A stretch of 64,000 nucleotides of DNA, from NCBI RefSeq assembly GCF_036634195.1, contig NZ_JAZIFY010000001.1, positions 3,606,501 to 3,670,500 of the forward strand, given 5' to 3'. Position numbers and translations under genes: made by a program. A model generated the notes under the pieces. It was not told the origin of the DNA. It searched no databases and saw only the letters and a program-made list of their open reading frames with translations. Below are positions 54,690-63,789 of this stretch, piece after piece (within the stretch, counting starts at the first letter, position 1; each line of letters begins with the position of its first letter). Source of the stretch: Streptomyces sp. P9-A4 (GTDB lineage: Bacteria > Actinomycetota > Actinomycetes > Streptomycetales > Streptomycetaceae).

Positions 54690-55367
54690 CTACGGCGCCT
54701 CGATCTCCGCGTACCGCTGCACCCACGCGTGCATGGCGATCGCGGCGGCGGCCCCCGCGTTGATCGACCGGGTCGAACCGAACTGGGCGATCGAGCAGAC
54801 CATCTCCACGTGGGCGCGGGCCTCCTCGGTGAGCCCCGGGCCCTCCTGCCCGAACAGCAGCACACAGCGCCGGGGCAGCACGGTCCGCTCCAGCGGCACC
54901 GCGCCCGGCAGGTTGTCGATGCCGATCACGGGCAGCCCCTCGGCCGCCGCCCACGAGGTCAGCGACTCGGTGTCGGGGTGGTGCCGGACGTGCTGGTAGC
55001 GGTCGGTGACCATGGCGCCGCGACGGTTCCAGCGCCGCCGGCCCACGATGTGGACCTCCTTCGCGAGGAAGGCGTTGGCGGTCCGCACCACCGAACCGAT
55101 GTTGAAGTCATGGCCCCAGTTCTCCACGGCCACGTGGAAGTCGTGCCGACGCGTGTCGAGGTCGGCGACGACCGCCTCACGTGTCCAGTACCGGTAGCGG
55201 TCGACGACATTGCGCCGGTCGCCGCCGGCCAGCAGCTCGGGGTCGTACCGCTCGCCCTCGGGCCACGGCTCCGGATGCGGTCCGACGCCGATCTCGGGGC
55301 CGAAACCCTCGTCGTACTGGACCGGCTCGGTCGCCTCGGCCGCTGACTTCTCCTCGGTGGTGCTCAC
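54690..55367 (-). CDS. TrmH/SpoU-family RNA 2'-O-methyltransferase
   Basis: 225 residues, SPOUT fold with all three motifs: HDFNIGSVVRTANAF (motif 1, about 86-100), CVLLFGQEGPGL (motif 2, about 165) and STRSINAGAAAAIAMHAW (motif 3, about 198-215). Methylates ribose in tRNA or rRNA with SAM; the target base cannot be told. GTG 55367 overlaps the HTTM gene stop by 4 nt, the third member of a tightly coupled operon. Confidence 0.92.
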   Translation of the reverse strand: MSTTEEKSAAEATEPVQYDEGFGPEIGVGPHPEPWPEGERYDPELLAGGDRRNVVDRYRYWTREAVVADLDTRRHDFHVAVENWGHDFNIGSVVRTANAFLAKEVHIVGRRRWNRRGAMVTDRYQHVRHHPDTESLTSWAAAEGLPVIGIDNLPGAVPLERTVLPRRCVLLFGQEGPGLTEEARAHVEMVCSIAQFGSTRSINAGAAAAIAMHAWVQRYAEIEAP

Positions 55368-56650
55368 CCGACGAGGGTACGGGGACCCTGCTCCTCACCC
55401 GTACGGCGCTGCTCGGGCAGCGTCTCGGCGCCCGTCCGCCGCCGCAGCAGCCGGTCCCGACCGCGTGCCGCCCGGACGCCGAGCGCCAGCAGGAACGGCG
55501 TCGGCAGGAACACGGCGTCGGCGGAGATCATCGCGAGCGAGAAGACCGGCAGCCCGAGGAGGACCGCGATCCCCGCGTGCTCCAGCATCATCGCGACCAG
55601 CAGGACGTTCTTGACCTTGCGGTGGAAGAGCGTGAAGGGGAACGCGACCTGCACGATCACCGTGCCGTAGGTCAGCAGCATCACCATGATCCCGCTGGTC
55701 CCGAGCAGCCCGGAGAGGGCCGGCCAGGGCGTGAAGTAGTCGAGGTGGAGCGGGTAGAACAGCGCCGTGCCGTCCTGCCAGCGCGAGCCCTGGATCTTGT
55801 ACCAGCCGGCCGTGGCGTAGATCAGACAGACCTCCGCCATGATCACGACGAGAGCGGCGTTGTGGGCGAGGTTGGCGAGGGCGTCGAGCAGGGTACGCGG
55901 CTCCTCCGGCGCGTACCGGCAGACCAGCCACCACAGGCCGTTCCCCAGCCACAGCACCCACAGCAGCACCGGCAGCCACCACTCGCCGCTGACCTCGCTG
56001 AACCAGGTCGTGGCGAGCAGGAAGCCGCCGAGCACGACCCACAGGAGCGGACCGACACGGTCCTGTCGCGGCGGCTCCCCGGCGCTCGCGGCGCGGGCCT
56101 CACGGGCCGCCCGCCGGGCGTCGAGGGACCACACCCGCGCGCAGCGCGTGAACACGAGATAGATCGCGGCGAGGTGGAGGACGTTGTCGCCGCCGTCGCT
56201 CACGAAGACGGAACGGTTCAGCAGCGAGAGCACCCCGGCCATGAACACCACGGAGACGGCCCGGGTGCGCCAGCCCACCAGGAGCAGCACGGCGGAGAGC
56301 ACCGCGAGCGCGTAGACGCACTCGAACCAGATCCGGCCGTCCGACCACATGAGGACGGTGAAGGCCCGGTTGTCGGCGATCAGCCGGTGGGCCATCTCCC
56401 AGGACCAGGGGCCGTCGGGGCCGTACAGCTCGTGGCGGTGGGGCAGCTCGCGGAGCAGGAAGACCAGCCAGGTCAGCGAGAAGCCGATCCGGACGATCGC
56501 GGTCTGGTACGGGCCGACGGAGCGGCCGGTGACGGTCTGGACGGCACGGGCGAGCCGGCGGTCGAAGGACTCCTTCGCTCGCGTCCGCGCGCGCGTGGCG
56601 GTGCCGGGGCCACCAGAGGTGGGGACGGGGGTGGGGTCGGGGGTGCTCAT
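55364..56650 (-). CDS. HTTM domain membrane protein (vitamin K gamma-carboxylase-like)
   Basis: 428 residues with about eight to ten helices. HTTM family signatures: RIGFSLTWLVFLLRELPHR, HELYGPDGPWS, SDGGDNVLHLAAIYLVF, and ATAGWYKIQGSRWQDGTALFYPLHLDYFTPWP. Related to the membrane domain of vitamin K-dependent gamma-carboxylase, but bacterial members are uncharacterised. ATG 56650 overlaps the DUF5819 stop by 4 nt. The pair is usually found together. Confidence 0.93.
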   Translation of the reverse strand: MSTPDPTPVPTSGGPGTATRARTRAKESFDRRLARAVQTVTGRSVGPYQTAIVRIGFSLTWLVFLLRELPHRHELYGPDGPWSWEMAHRLIADNRAFTVLMWSDGRIWFECVYALAVLSAVLLLVGWRTRAVSVVFMAGVLSLLNRSVFVSDGGDNVLHLAAIYLVFTRCARVWSLDARRAAREARAASAGEPPRQDRVGPLLWVVLGGFLLATTWFSEVSGEWWLPVLLWVLWLGNGLWWLVCRYAPEEPRTLLDALANLAHNAALVVIMAEVCLIYATAGWYKIQGSRWQDGTALFYPLHLDYFTPWPALSGLLGTSGIMVMLLTYGTVIVQVAFPFTLFHRKVKNVLLVAMMLEHAGIAVLLGLPVFSLAMISADAVFLPTPFLLALGVRAARGRDRLLRRRTGAETLPEQRRTGEEQGPRTLVG

Positions 56651-57435
56651 CGGCCCGCCTCCGTACGGCTTCGGTCGGCTTCGGCGGGCCGGTCCTCGTC
56701 GGTGACCGGCCACCAGGGGAAGTCGCGGTACGAGGGGGCGGTGCCGGTCTTCTCGGTGCTCCACGCGGGCGCGGGGACGGGCCGGGTGACGGCGCGGAGC
56801 TGGACGCGCAGCACCTCGCCGCCGAGCACCCGTCCGTCGGTGCCCCGGAGGGCGGGGAGGGCGTCGAGGCGGAGCATCGCGATCCGGCGCATGTACTGCT
56901 CCGAGAGCTCACCGCGGAGCCCGTTGGGGCGGTTGTCGTCGGAGTGGGTGCTCAGGTAGAAGTCGACGGCCCTGCGCAGCTCGTTCTGCTGGGCGTGGCT
57001 GGGCATCGGGTTGTGGCGGATCGCCGCGGTGTCCTGGGCGGTGAGGTCGGTCCAGCCAGTGGCGCGGCGGCCGCCGTCGGCGCCGGCGACCTCGGCGCGG
57101 ACCTCGACGGAGACGTTCTGCTGGAGCGGGTTGGGCGCGAAGAGCTTCCAGTTCTGTTCGAACTCGGGATAGATCCAGTCGTCGACGGCCTGGCCGTGCC
57201 GCTTGGTCAGCGTGTTGGACGGCGCGACGTGCAGGAACACCATCGCGAGGTGGACGCAGGCGAACACTCCGGTGACGGCGAGCGCCACCGCCAGGACGAC
57301 CTGGTAGGGCAGCGACAGGGCCATGATTCCGCTGGTCGCGCGGGCCGCCGGGGGCTCCGGTTCCCGGCCGTCGGCGGGGGGTGCCGGACGGTCACCGTCC
57401 ACTCCGGCCGCGTCCTTCTCGACGTACGCGTCCAT
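56647..57435 (-). CDS. DUF5819 family membrane protein
   Basis: 262 residues. Disordered N-terminus, one helix (about 41-68, YQVVLAVALAVTGVFACVHLAMVFLHV), then an extracytoplasmic domain with the family signature YPEFEQNWKLFAPNPLQQNVSVEVRAEV. First gene of the DUF5819-HTTM-TrmH operon. Likely works with the HTTM protein. ATG 57435; divergent from paaA over 112 bp. Confidence 0.92.
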   Translation of the reverse strand: MDAYVEKDAAGVDGDRPAPPADGREPEPPAARATSGIMALSLPYQVVLAVALAVTGVFACVHLAMVFLHVAPSNTLTKRHGQAVDDWIYPEFEQNWKLFAPNPLQQNVSVEVRAEVAGADGGRRATGWTDLTAQDTAAIRHNPMPSHAQQNELRRAVDFYLSTHSDDNRPNGLRGELSEQYMRRIAMLRLDALPALRGTDGRVLGGEVLRVQLRAVTRPVPAPAWSTEKTGTAPSYRDFPWWPVTDEDRPAEADRSRTEAGR

Positions 57436-57465
57436 CCCGCCCCGATCCCGATCGGCCCACCTCGG

Positions 57466-57474
57466 TTATCCACA
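57466..57474. promoter_or_regulatory. DnaA box TTATCCACA upstream of paaA / DUF5819
   Basis: Exact match to the general bacterial DnaA box TTATCCACA (Streptomyces accepts TTGTCCACA preferentially). Located 46 bp from the PaaR-like box. Confidence 0.5.
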
Positions 57475-57519
57475 GGGTTGACACCATACGGGCCGTCGAC
57501 TCACCATTGAAGTCATTCA

Positions 57520-57533
57520 ACCGAACGATCGGT
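57520..57533. promoter_or_regulatory. PaaR-like box ACCGAACGATCGGT upstream of paaA
   Basis: Perfect match to ACCGNNCGNNCGGT, 14 nt before the paaA ATG; directly preceded by TTGAA-GTCA-TTCAA (57507-57520), which may contain the -35 element. Placement fits repression of the paaABCDE operon. Confidence 0.75.
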
Positions 57534-57547
57534 CGGTAGGGGGTCCG

Positions 57548-58566
<1,019 letters not shown>

Positions 58567-58570
<4 letters not shown>

Positions 58571-58854
58571 CGAGCGACGGTTGGCCGCTGTGGGAGGTGT
58601 TCGTGCGCTCCCGCCGCGGGCTGTCCCACACCCACGCGGGCAGTCTCCACGCACCCGACGCGGAGATGGCCCTGCGCAACGCCCGCGACCTGTACACCCG
58701 CAGGAGCGAGGGCGTGTCGATCTGGGTCGTCCCCTCCACGGAGATCACCGCCTCCTCGCCCGACGAGAAGGACCCGTTCTTCGAGCCGTCGGCGGACAAG
58801 CCCTACCGCCACCCGACGTTCTACGAGATCCCGGAGGGGGTGAAGCACCTGTGA
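58567..58854 (+). CDS. paaB: Phenylacetyl-CoA epoxidase subunit PaaB
   Basis: 95 residues, small structural subunit of the PaaABCE complex ([38 protein letters not shown]). Overlaps both neighbours by 4 nt. Confidence 0.97.
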
Positions 58855-59618
58855 GCACCACGGACACCCACGAGAACACCCCGTCCGGCGGAACCGCACC
58901 CGCCGAAGCGGCCCTCACCGGAGCGGCGCTCGCCCTCGGTGACGACGCCCTCGTCCTCTCCCACCGCCTGGGGGAGTGGGCAGGCTCCGCCCCCGTCCTG
59001 GAGGAGGAGGTCGCCCTGGCCAACATCGCGCTCGACCTCCTCGGCCAGGCCCGCGTCCTGCTCTCCCTCGTCGGCGACGAGGACGAACTGGCCTACCTGC
59101 GCGAGGAGCGTTCCTTCCGGAACGTCCAGCTCGTCGAGCAGCCCAACGGCGACTTCGCCCACACCATCGCCCGGCAGCTCTACTTCTCCACCTACCAGCG
59201 CCTCCTGTACGCCCGGCTCGCGACCGGCGACGGCCCCTTCGCCGCCCTCGCGGCCAAGGCCGTCAAGGAGGTCACCTACCACCAGGACCACGCCGAGCAC
59301 TGGACCCTCCGCCTCGGCGACGGCACCGCCGAGAGCCACGAGCGGATGCAGCGGGCCTGCGACGCCCTGTGGCGGTACACCGGTGAAATGTTCCTGCCCG
59401 TCGACGGGCTCGACGTGGACCACTCGGCCATGGAGAGCGCCTGGCTGGCCTCCGTCACCGACATCCTCGGCAGGGCCACCCTCACCGTGCCCTCCGGGCC
59501 GCGCACCGGCGCCTGGGCCGCGGGCGCCGGCCGGCAGGGCCTCCACACCGAGTCCTTCGGCCGGATGATCGCCGAGATGCAGCACCTGCACCGCAGCCAC
59601 CCGGGGGCGACATGGTGA
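58851..59618 (+). CDS. paaC: Phenylacetyl-CoA epoxidase structural subunit PaaC
   Basis: 255 residues, ferritin-like scaffold partner of PaaA (EEEVALANIALDLLGQARVLLSLVGDED, EVTYHQDHAEHWTLRLGDGT). GTG start overlapping the paaB stop; its own end overlaps paaD by 7 nt. Confidence 0.96.
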   Translation: MSTTDTHENTPSGGTAPAEAALTGAALALGDDALVLSHRLGEWAGSAPVLEEEVALANIALDLLGQARVLLSLVGDEDELAYLREERSFRNVQLVEQPNGDFAHTIARQLYFSTYQRLLYARLATGDGPFAALAAKAVKEVTYHQDHAEHWTLRLGDGTAESHERMQRACDALWRYTGEMFLPVDGLDVDHSAMESAWLASVTDILGRATLTVPSGPRTGAWAAGAGRQGLHTESFGRMIAEMQHLHRSHPGATW

Positions 59619-60109
59619 CCCTGACCGCCCTGGAAGAGGAACTGAGCCGCATCGCCGGCGCCGTCCTCGACCCCGAGCTGCCCGTCCTCACCCTGGCCGA
59701 GCTGGGCGTGCTCCGCGGAGTCCACGTCACAGGCCCCGGCCGGGTCGAGGTCTCCCTCACCCCCACGTACACGGGCTGCCCCGCCGTCGAGGCCATGTCC
59801 TCGGACATCGAGCGCGCCCTCCACGCGCACGGCGTCCCCGACGTCTCCGTCGTCACCGTCCTCGCACCCGCCTGGTCCACCGACGACATCAGCGAGGAAG
59901 GACGGCGCAAGCTCGCCGAGTTCGGCGTCGCACCGCCACGCCCCCAGGGCCCGGCCGACGGCCCCGTGCCGCTGACCCTCGCGATCCGCTGCCCCCACTG
60001 CGGCTCCACCGACACCGAACTCCTCAGCCGCTTCTCCTCGACCGCGTGCAAGGCACTGCGCCGCTGCACCGCCTGCCTCGAACCGTTCGACCACTTCAAG
60101 GAGCTGTAG
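59612..60109 (+). CDS. paaD: Phenylacetate degradation protein PaaD (Fe-S/metal assembly factor)
   Basis: 165 residues. MIP18/SufT-like domain with C56 (TYTGCPAVEA) and a C-terminal zinc-ribbon-like set C127, C130, C152, C155 (plus C146). Needed to mature the epoxidase metal centres. ATG 59612; paaE starts at the base after its stop. Confidence 0.95.
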   Translation: MVTLTALEEELSRIAGAVLDPELPVLTLAELGVLRGVHVTGPGRVEVSLTPTYTGCPAVEAMSSDIERALHAHGVPDVSVVTVLAPAWSTDDISEEGRRKLAEFGVAPPRPQGPADGPVPLTLAIRCPHCGSTDTELLSRFSSTACKALRRCTACLEPFDHFKEL

Positions 60110-61213
60110 ATGGAGTCCTCAGGCGTGGGCGACCCGGTCGCCGGACGGGCCGGATTCCACTCCCTCGCGGTGAGCGAGGTCGAGCGGCTCACCGACGACT
60201 CCGTGGCCGTCACCTTCGCGGTCCCGCCCGAACTCCACGAGACGTACCGGCACCACCCCGGCCAGCACCTCGCCCTGCGCCGCACGGGCGAGCAGGGCGA
60301 GGAGATCCGCCGCACGTACTCGATCTGCGCCCCCGCCTCCCCGGTCGGCGAGGCCCCCGTCCTGCGCGTCGGGATCCGGCTCGTCGACGGCGGCTCCTTC
60401 TCGACGTACGCGCTGAAGGAACTGGCCGTCGGCGACCTCGTCGAGGTCATGGAGCCCAGAGGCCGCTTCTCGCTCACCCCGCGCCCCGGCCACTTCGCGG
60501 CCGTCGTCGGCGGCAGCGGCATCACCCCGGTCCTGTCCATCGCGGCCACCCTGCTCGCCCGCGAGCCCGAGGCCCGGTTCTGCCTGATCCGGAGCGACCG
60601 CACCGCCGCGTCCACGATGTTCCTCGACGAGGTCGCCGACCTCAAGGACCGCTACCCCGACCGCTTCCAGCTGGTCACCGTCCTCTCCCGGGAGGAGCAG
60701 CAGGCCGGTCTGCCGTCCGGTCGGCTCGACCGCGAGCGCCTCGCCGGACTGCTGCCCGCGCTGCTGCCGGTCGACACGATCGACGGCTGGTTCCTCTGCG
60801 GACCCTTCGGACTCGTCCAGGGCGCCGAGCAGGCGCTGCGCGGACTCGGCGTCGACCGCGGCCGCATCCACCAGGAGATCTTCCACGTCGACGACGGCTC
60901 CGCGCCCGCCCCGGTCCCGCCCGCTGACACCCCCGCGCACGCCACCCTGACCGCGACCCTGCACGGCCGCTCCGGCACCTGGCCGGTGGACAGAGGCGAG
61001 ACGCTCCTCGACACGGTGCTCCGCGCCCGCGCGGACGCGCCGTACGCCTGCAAGGGCGGGGTGTGCGGCACCTGCCGCGCGTTCCTCGTCGGCGGAGAGG
61101 TGCGGATGGACCGCAACTTCGCGCTCGAACCGGAGGAGACGGAGGCCGGATACGTCCTGGCCTGTCAGTCCCACCCGGTGACCCCGGACGTGGAGCTGGA
61201 CTTCGACCGCTGA
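60110..61213 (+). CDS. paaE: Phenylacetyl-CoA epoxidase reductase PaaE
   Basis: 367 residues. FAD domain (about 15-115; RRTYSICAP), NAD-binding domain (about 120-245; VVGGSGITPVLSIAATLL) and plant-type 2Fe-2S domain with C314, C319, C322 and C352. Passes electrons from NAD(P)H to the PaaA diiron site. Last gene of the operon. Confidence 0.97.
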   Translation: MESSGVGDPVAGRAGFHSLAVSEVERLTDDSVAVTFAVPPELHETYRHHPGQHLALRRTGEQGEEIRRTYSICAPASPVGEAPVLRVGIRLVDGGSFSTYALKELAVGDLVEVMEPRGRFSLTPRPGHFAAVVGGSGITPVLSIAATLLAREPEARFCLIRSDRTAASTMFLDEVADLKDRYPDRFQLVTVLSREEQQAGLPSGRLDRERLAGLLPALLPVDTIDGWFLCGPFGLVQGAEQALRGLGVDRGRIHQEIFHVDDGSAPAPVPPADTPAHATLTATLHGRSGTWPVDRGETLLDTVLRARADAPYACKGGVCGTCRAFLVGGEVRMDRNFALEPEETEAGYVLACQSHPVTPDVELDFDR

Positions 61214-61247
61214 CGAAGACCGGGCGGCGCCGCCCATTCCCTTCCAC

Positions 61248-61261
61248 TAGAACCTGTTCTA
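61248..61261. promoter_or_regulatory. KstR-like box TAGAACCTGTTCTA
   Basis: Perfect match to the KstR consensus TnnAACnnGTTnnA known for steroid-catabolism repressors of mycobacteria and rhodococci. Arms TAGAAC/GTTCTA with CT centre, 50 nt upstream of the acyl-CoA dehydrogenase start. Confidence 0.6.
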
Positions 61262-61264
61262 TGT

Positions 61265-61277
61265 TGACGGACCGTCA
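61265..61277. promoter_or_regulatory. 13-bp palindrome TGACGGACCGTCA (second copy)
   Basis: Identical to 5233-5245. It lies 3 nt after the KstR-like box and 34 nt before the gene start, so two regulators may act at this promoter. Confidence 0.5.
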
Positions 61278-61311
61278 GCATGGGCAGGGGCAGCAACGGG
61301 AGGGCAGGGCA

Positions 61312-62445
61312 GTGGACTTCACCTTCACCGAAGAGCAGCAGGCAGCCGTCGAGGCGGCCAAGGCGGTCTTCTCAGGCGTCGCACCCGACGCCGTACCGAG
61401 CCCCGCCCTCACCCCGGGGGCGGTGTCCGAGGACCTCGACCGACCGCTCTGGTCCCGGCTCGCCGCCGCCGACCTGCTCACCCTCACGGTCTCCACCGAG
61501 CACGGCGGCGCCGGACTCGACCCCGTCGCCCTCTGCCTCGTCCTCCGCGAATCGGCCCGCGTCCTCGCCCGCGTGCCCCTCCTGGAGACCAGCGCCGTCG
61601 CGACGACCGTCGACCGCTACGCCCCCCAGGAGACCGCGGCCGGGATCCTGCCCCGCGTCGGCCGCGGCGAGCTCGTCCTCACCGCCGCCTCCCAGGGACG
61701 CACCGGCCACGACCCCGCCGAACTGGCCGTCACCGCGCACCGCGACAACGGGGGCTGGACCCTCGACGGAGTGCAGACCGCCGTCCCCTGGGCGCACGGC
61801 GCCGACCTCATCGCCGTACCCGCGCACACCGCCGACGGCGGCACCGTCCTCGCCCTGGTACCCCGTACGCACGAAGGCCTCGCCCTCACCGCGCAGTACT
61901 CCACCAACGGCGAACTCCTCGCCGAGCTGCACCTCGACTCCGTACACCTCGACGCCGCCGATGTCATCGACGCCGAGGGCGCCTGGGAGCACCTGCGCGG
62001 ACTCCTCACCACCGGCACCTGCGCGCTCGCCCTCGGCCTCGGCGAGGCCGTCCTCACCATGACGAGCGAGTACACCGGGAAGCGCGAGCAGTTCGGCCAC
62101 CCCGTGGCCACCTTCCAGGCCGTCGCCGTCCAGGCCGCCGACCGCTACATCGATCTGCGGGCCATGGAGGCCACCCTCTGGCAGGCCGCCTGGCGGCTCT
62201 CCAGCGGCGCCGAAGCGCCGCTGCCGGCCGCCGGCGACATCGCCGTCGCGAAGATCTGGGCCTCGGAAGGGGTACGCCGGGTGGTGCAGACCGCGCAGCA
62301 CCTGCACGGGGGTTTCGGCGCCGACACCGACTACCCGCTGCACCGCTACCACGCCTGGGCCAAGCACCTGGAACTGTCGCTCGGCCCCGCCGCCGCCCAC
62401 GAGGAAGCCCTCGGCGACCTCCTGGCCGCCCACCCCCTCGGCTGA
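61312..62445 (+). CDS. Short acyl-CoA dehydrogenase family protein lacking the usual catalytic Glu motif
   Basis: 377 residues, ACAD fold (VDFTFTEEQQAAVEAAKAV opening; arginine motif YTGKREQFGHPVATFQAV; TAQHLHGGFGADTDYPLHRYHAW near 315-335). After this the canonical YEGT/S catalytic segment is absent, ending ELSLGPAAAHEEAL, as in FadE28/FadE29-type subunits of steroid side-chain dehydrogenases, which work as heteromers. No partner subunit is adjacent. GTG 61312 follows GGGAGGGCAGG. Two palindromes lie upstream. Confidence 0.85.
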   Translation: MDFTFTEEQQAAVEAAKAVFSGVAPDAVPSPALTPGAVSEDLDRPLWSRLAAADLLTLTVSTEHGGAGLDPVALCLVLRESARVLARVPLLETSAVATTVDRYAPQETAAGILPRVGRGELVLTAASQGRTGHDPAELAVTAHRDNGGWTLDGVQTAVPWAHGADLIAVPAHTADGGTVLALVPRTHEGLALTAQYSTNGELLAELHLDSVHLDAADVIDAEGAWEHLRGLLTTGTCALALGLGEAVLTMTSEYTGKREQFGHPVATFQAVAVQAADRYIDLRAMEATLWQAAWRLSSGAEAPLPAAGDIAVAKIWASEGVRRVVQTAQHLHGGFGADTDYPLHRYHAWAKHLELSLGPAAAHEEALGDLLAAHPLG

Positions 62446-62467
62446 CGCCGACGAAAGGCCGAGAACC

Positions 62468-62812
62468 TCAGAGGACGAAGGCCGGGCTGCCGTTCTCCGT
62501 CACCATCGGACGCCCGGCACCGTCCCAGGCGAGCATGCCGCCCTCGACGTTCACCGCGTCGAAGCCCTGCTGCACCAGATACTGCGTGACCTGCGCCGAC
62601 CGGCCGCCCACCCGGCACATCACAAAGGCGCGACCGCGCTCGGCCACGGCCTCCGTCACCTCACCGAAGCGGGCGACGAAGTCGCTCATCGGCACGTGCA
62701 GCGCACCCTCGACGTGCCCGGCCGCCCACTCGTCGTCCTCCCTGACGTCCAGCACCAGCGCATCGGCCGGCACGGAAGCCGCGTCCACCGAGGGCAGCGG
62801 GGAGAAATTCAT
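62468..62812 (-). CDS. Single-domain rhodanese
   Basis: 114 residues. LDVREDDEWAAGHVEGALHVP (CH2A/B region) and active-site cysteine C66 in VMCRVGGRSAQV. Transfers sulfane sulfur; acceptor unknown. The last residues (WDGAGRPMVTENGSPAFVL) match actinobacterial relatives. ATG 62812. Confidence 0.93.
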   Translation of the reverse strand: MNFSPLPSVDAASVPADALVLDVREDDEWAAGHVEGALHVPMSDFVARFGEVTEAVAERGRAFVMCRVGGRSAQVTQYLVQQGFDAVNVEGGMLAWDGAGRPMVTENGSPAFVL

Positions 62813-62868
62813 GGGACCGGCCTTCTCTCGTCAGTACCGCCCGAAGGAATCCGGGCGCACGGAAAAAC

Positions 62869-63789
62869 CTACTGCACCAGCCCCGCCAGCTCGGTCTCAC
62901 GCTCGGTGACCTGCGCGAGCAGCTGCTCCGCGATCTCCTCAAGGAGCTGGTCCGGGTCCTCCGGCGCCATCCGCAGCATCGCGCCGATCGCGCTCTCCTC
63001 CAGCTCACGCGCCAACGCCGACAGCATGTCCTTGCGCTGCGCCAGCCACTCCAGGCGCGCGTACAGCTCCTCGCTCTCGCTGAGCCGCTCGGCCGGTACG
63101 GGACCGGCCTCCCACTCGGCCGACAGCTCCCGGAGCAGTGCCTCGTCGCCGCGGGCGTAGGCGGCGTTGACCCGGGTGATGAACTCCTCGCGGCGCTTGC
63201 GCTCGTCCTCCTCGCGTGCGAGGTCGGGGTGGGCCTTGCGGGCCAGCTCCCGGTAGAGCCTGCGGGCCTCCTCGCCGGGACGGACCCGCTTGGGCGGCTG
63301 CACCGGGCGGTCGGTCAGCATCGCCGCGGCCTCGGGGGACAGGCCGTCGGAGTCGATCCAGTCGTGGAACAGCTCGTCCACCCCGGGCATCGGCAGGACC
63401 GCGGCCCGCGCCTCCTCGGCCCGCCGCAGATCCTCGGGGTCGCCGGTACGCGCCGCCCGGGCCTCCGCGATCCGCGCGTCGAGCTCGTCGAGCCGCGCGT
63501 ACATCGGACCGAGCTTCTGGTGGTGCAGCCGCGAGAAGTTGTCCACCTCGACACGGAAGGTCTCGACGGCGATCTCGAACTCGATCAACGCCTGCTCGGC
63601 CACCCGCACAGCCCGCTCAAGCCGAGCCTCGGGCCGCTCATCACCACCCGCCACACCTTCGGACCGCGACTCCCGAGACTGCTGGTCCCCGGACTGCTGA
63701 TCCCCGGACTGCGGGTCCCCGGACTGCCCGTCCTGAGGCGGCTCGCCCTCGGAACCCTCGTTCGCACCCTGGTGCACGCTCACGTCCAC
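62869..63789 (-). CDS. J-domain-like protein with coiled coil and Gln/Ser/Gly/Asp repeat tail
   Basis: 306 residues. N-terminal 5-residue repeats (QSGDP/QQSGD, 15-bp DNA period), a helical coiled-coil region about 55-130, then a DnaJ-like segment (RRLYRELARKAHPDL, HPD at 187-189, followed by FITRVNAAYARGDEALL). The HPD motif would activate DnaK. C-terminal helices to 306. GTG start 63789 with GAGGA upstream. Partner and role unknown. Confidence 0.82.
   Translation of the reverse strand: MDVSVHQGANEGSEGEPPQDGQSGDPQSGDQQSGDQQSRESRSEGVAGGDERPEARLERAVRVAEQALIEFEIAVETFRVEVDNFSRLHHQKLGPMYARLDELDARIAEARAARTGDPEDLRRAEEARAAVLPMPGVDELFHDWIDSDGLSPEAAAMLTDRPVQPPKRVRPGEEARRLYRELARKAHPDLAREEDERKRREEFITRVNAAYARGDEALLRELSAEWEAGPVPAERLSESEELYARLEWLAQRKDMLSALARELEESAIGAMLRMAPEDPDQLLEEIAEQLLAQVTERETELAGLVQ
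63677..63735. repeat. 15-bp tandem repeats in the J-domain gene
   Basis: About four units of CCCCGGACTG(C/A) type encode the QSGDx/QQSGD repeats. Confidence 0.75.
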
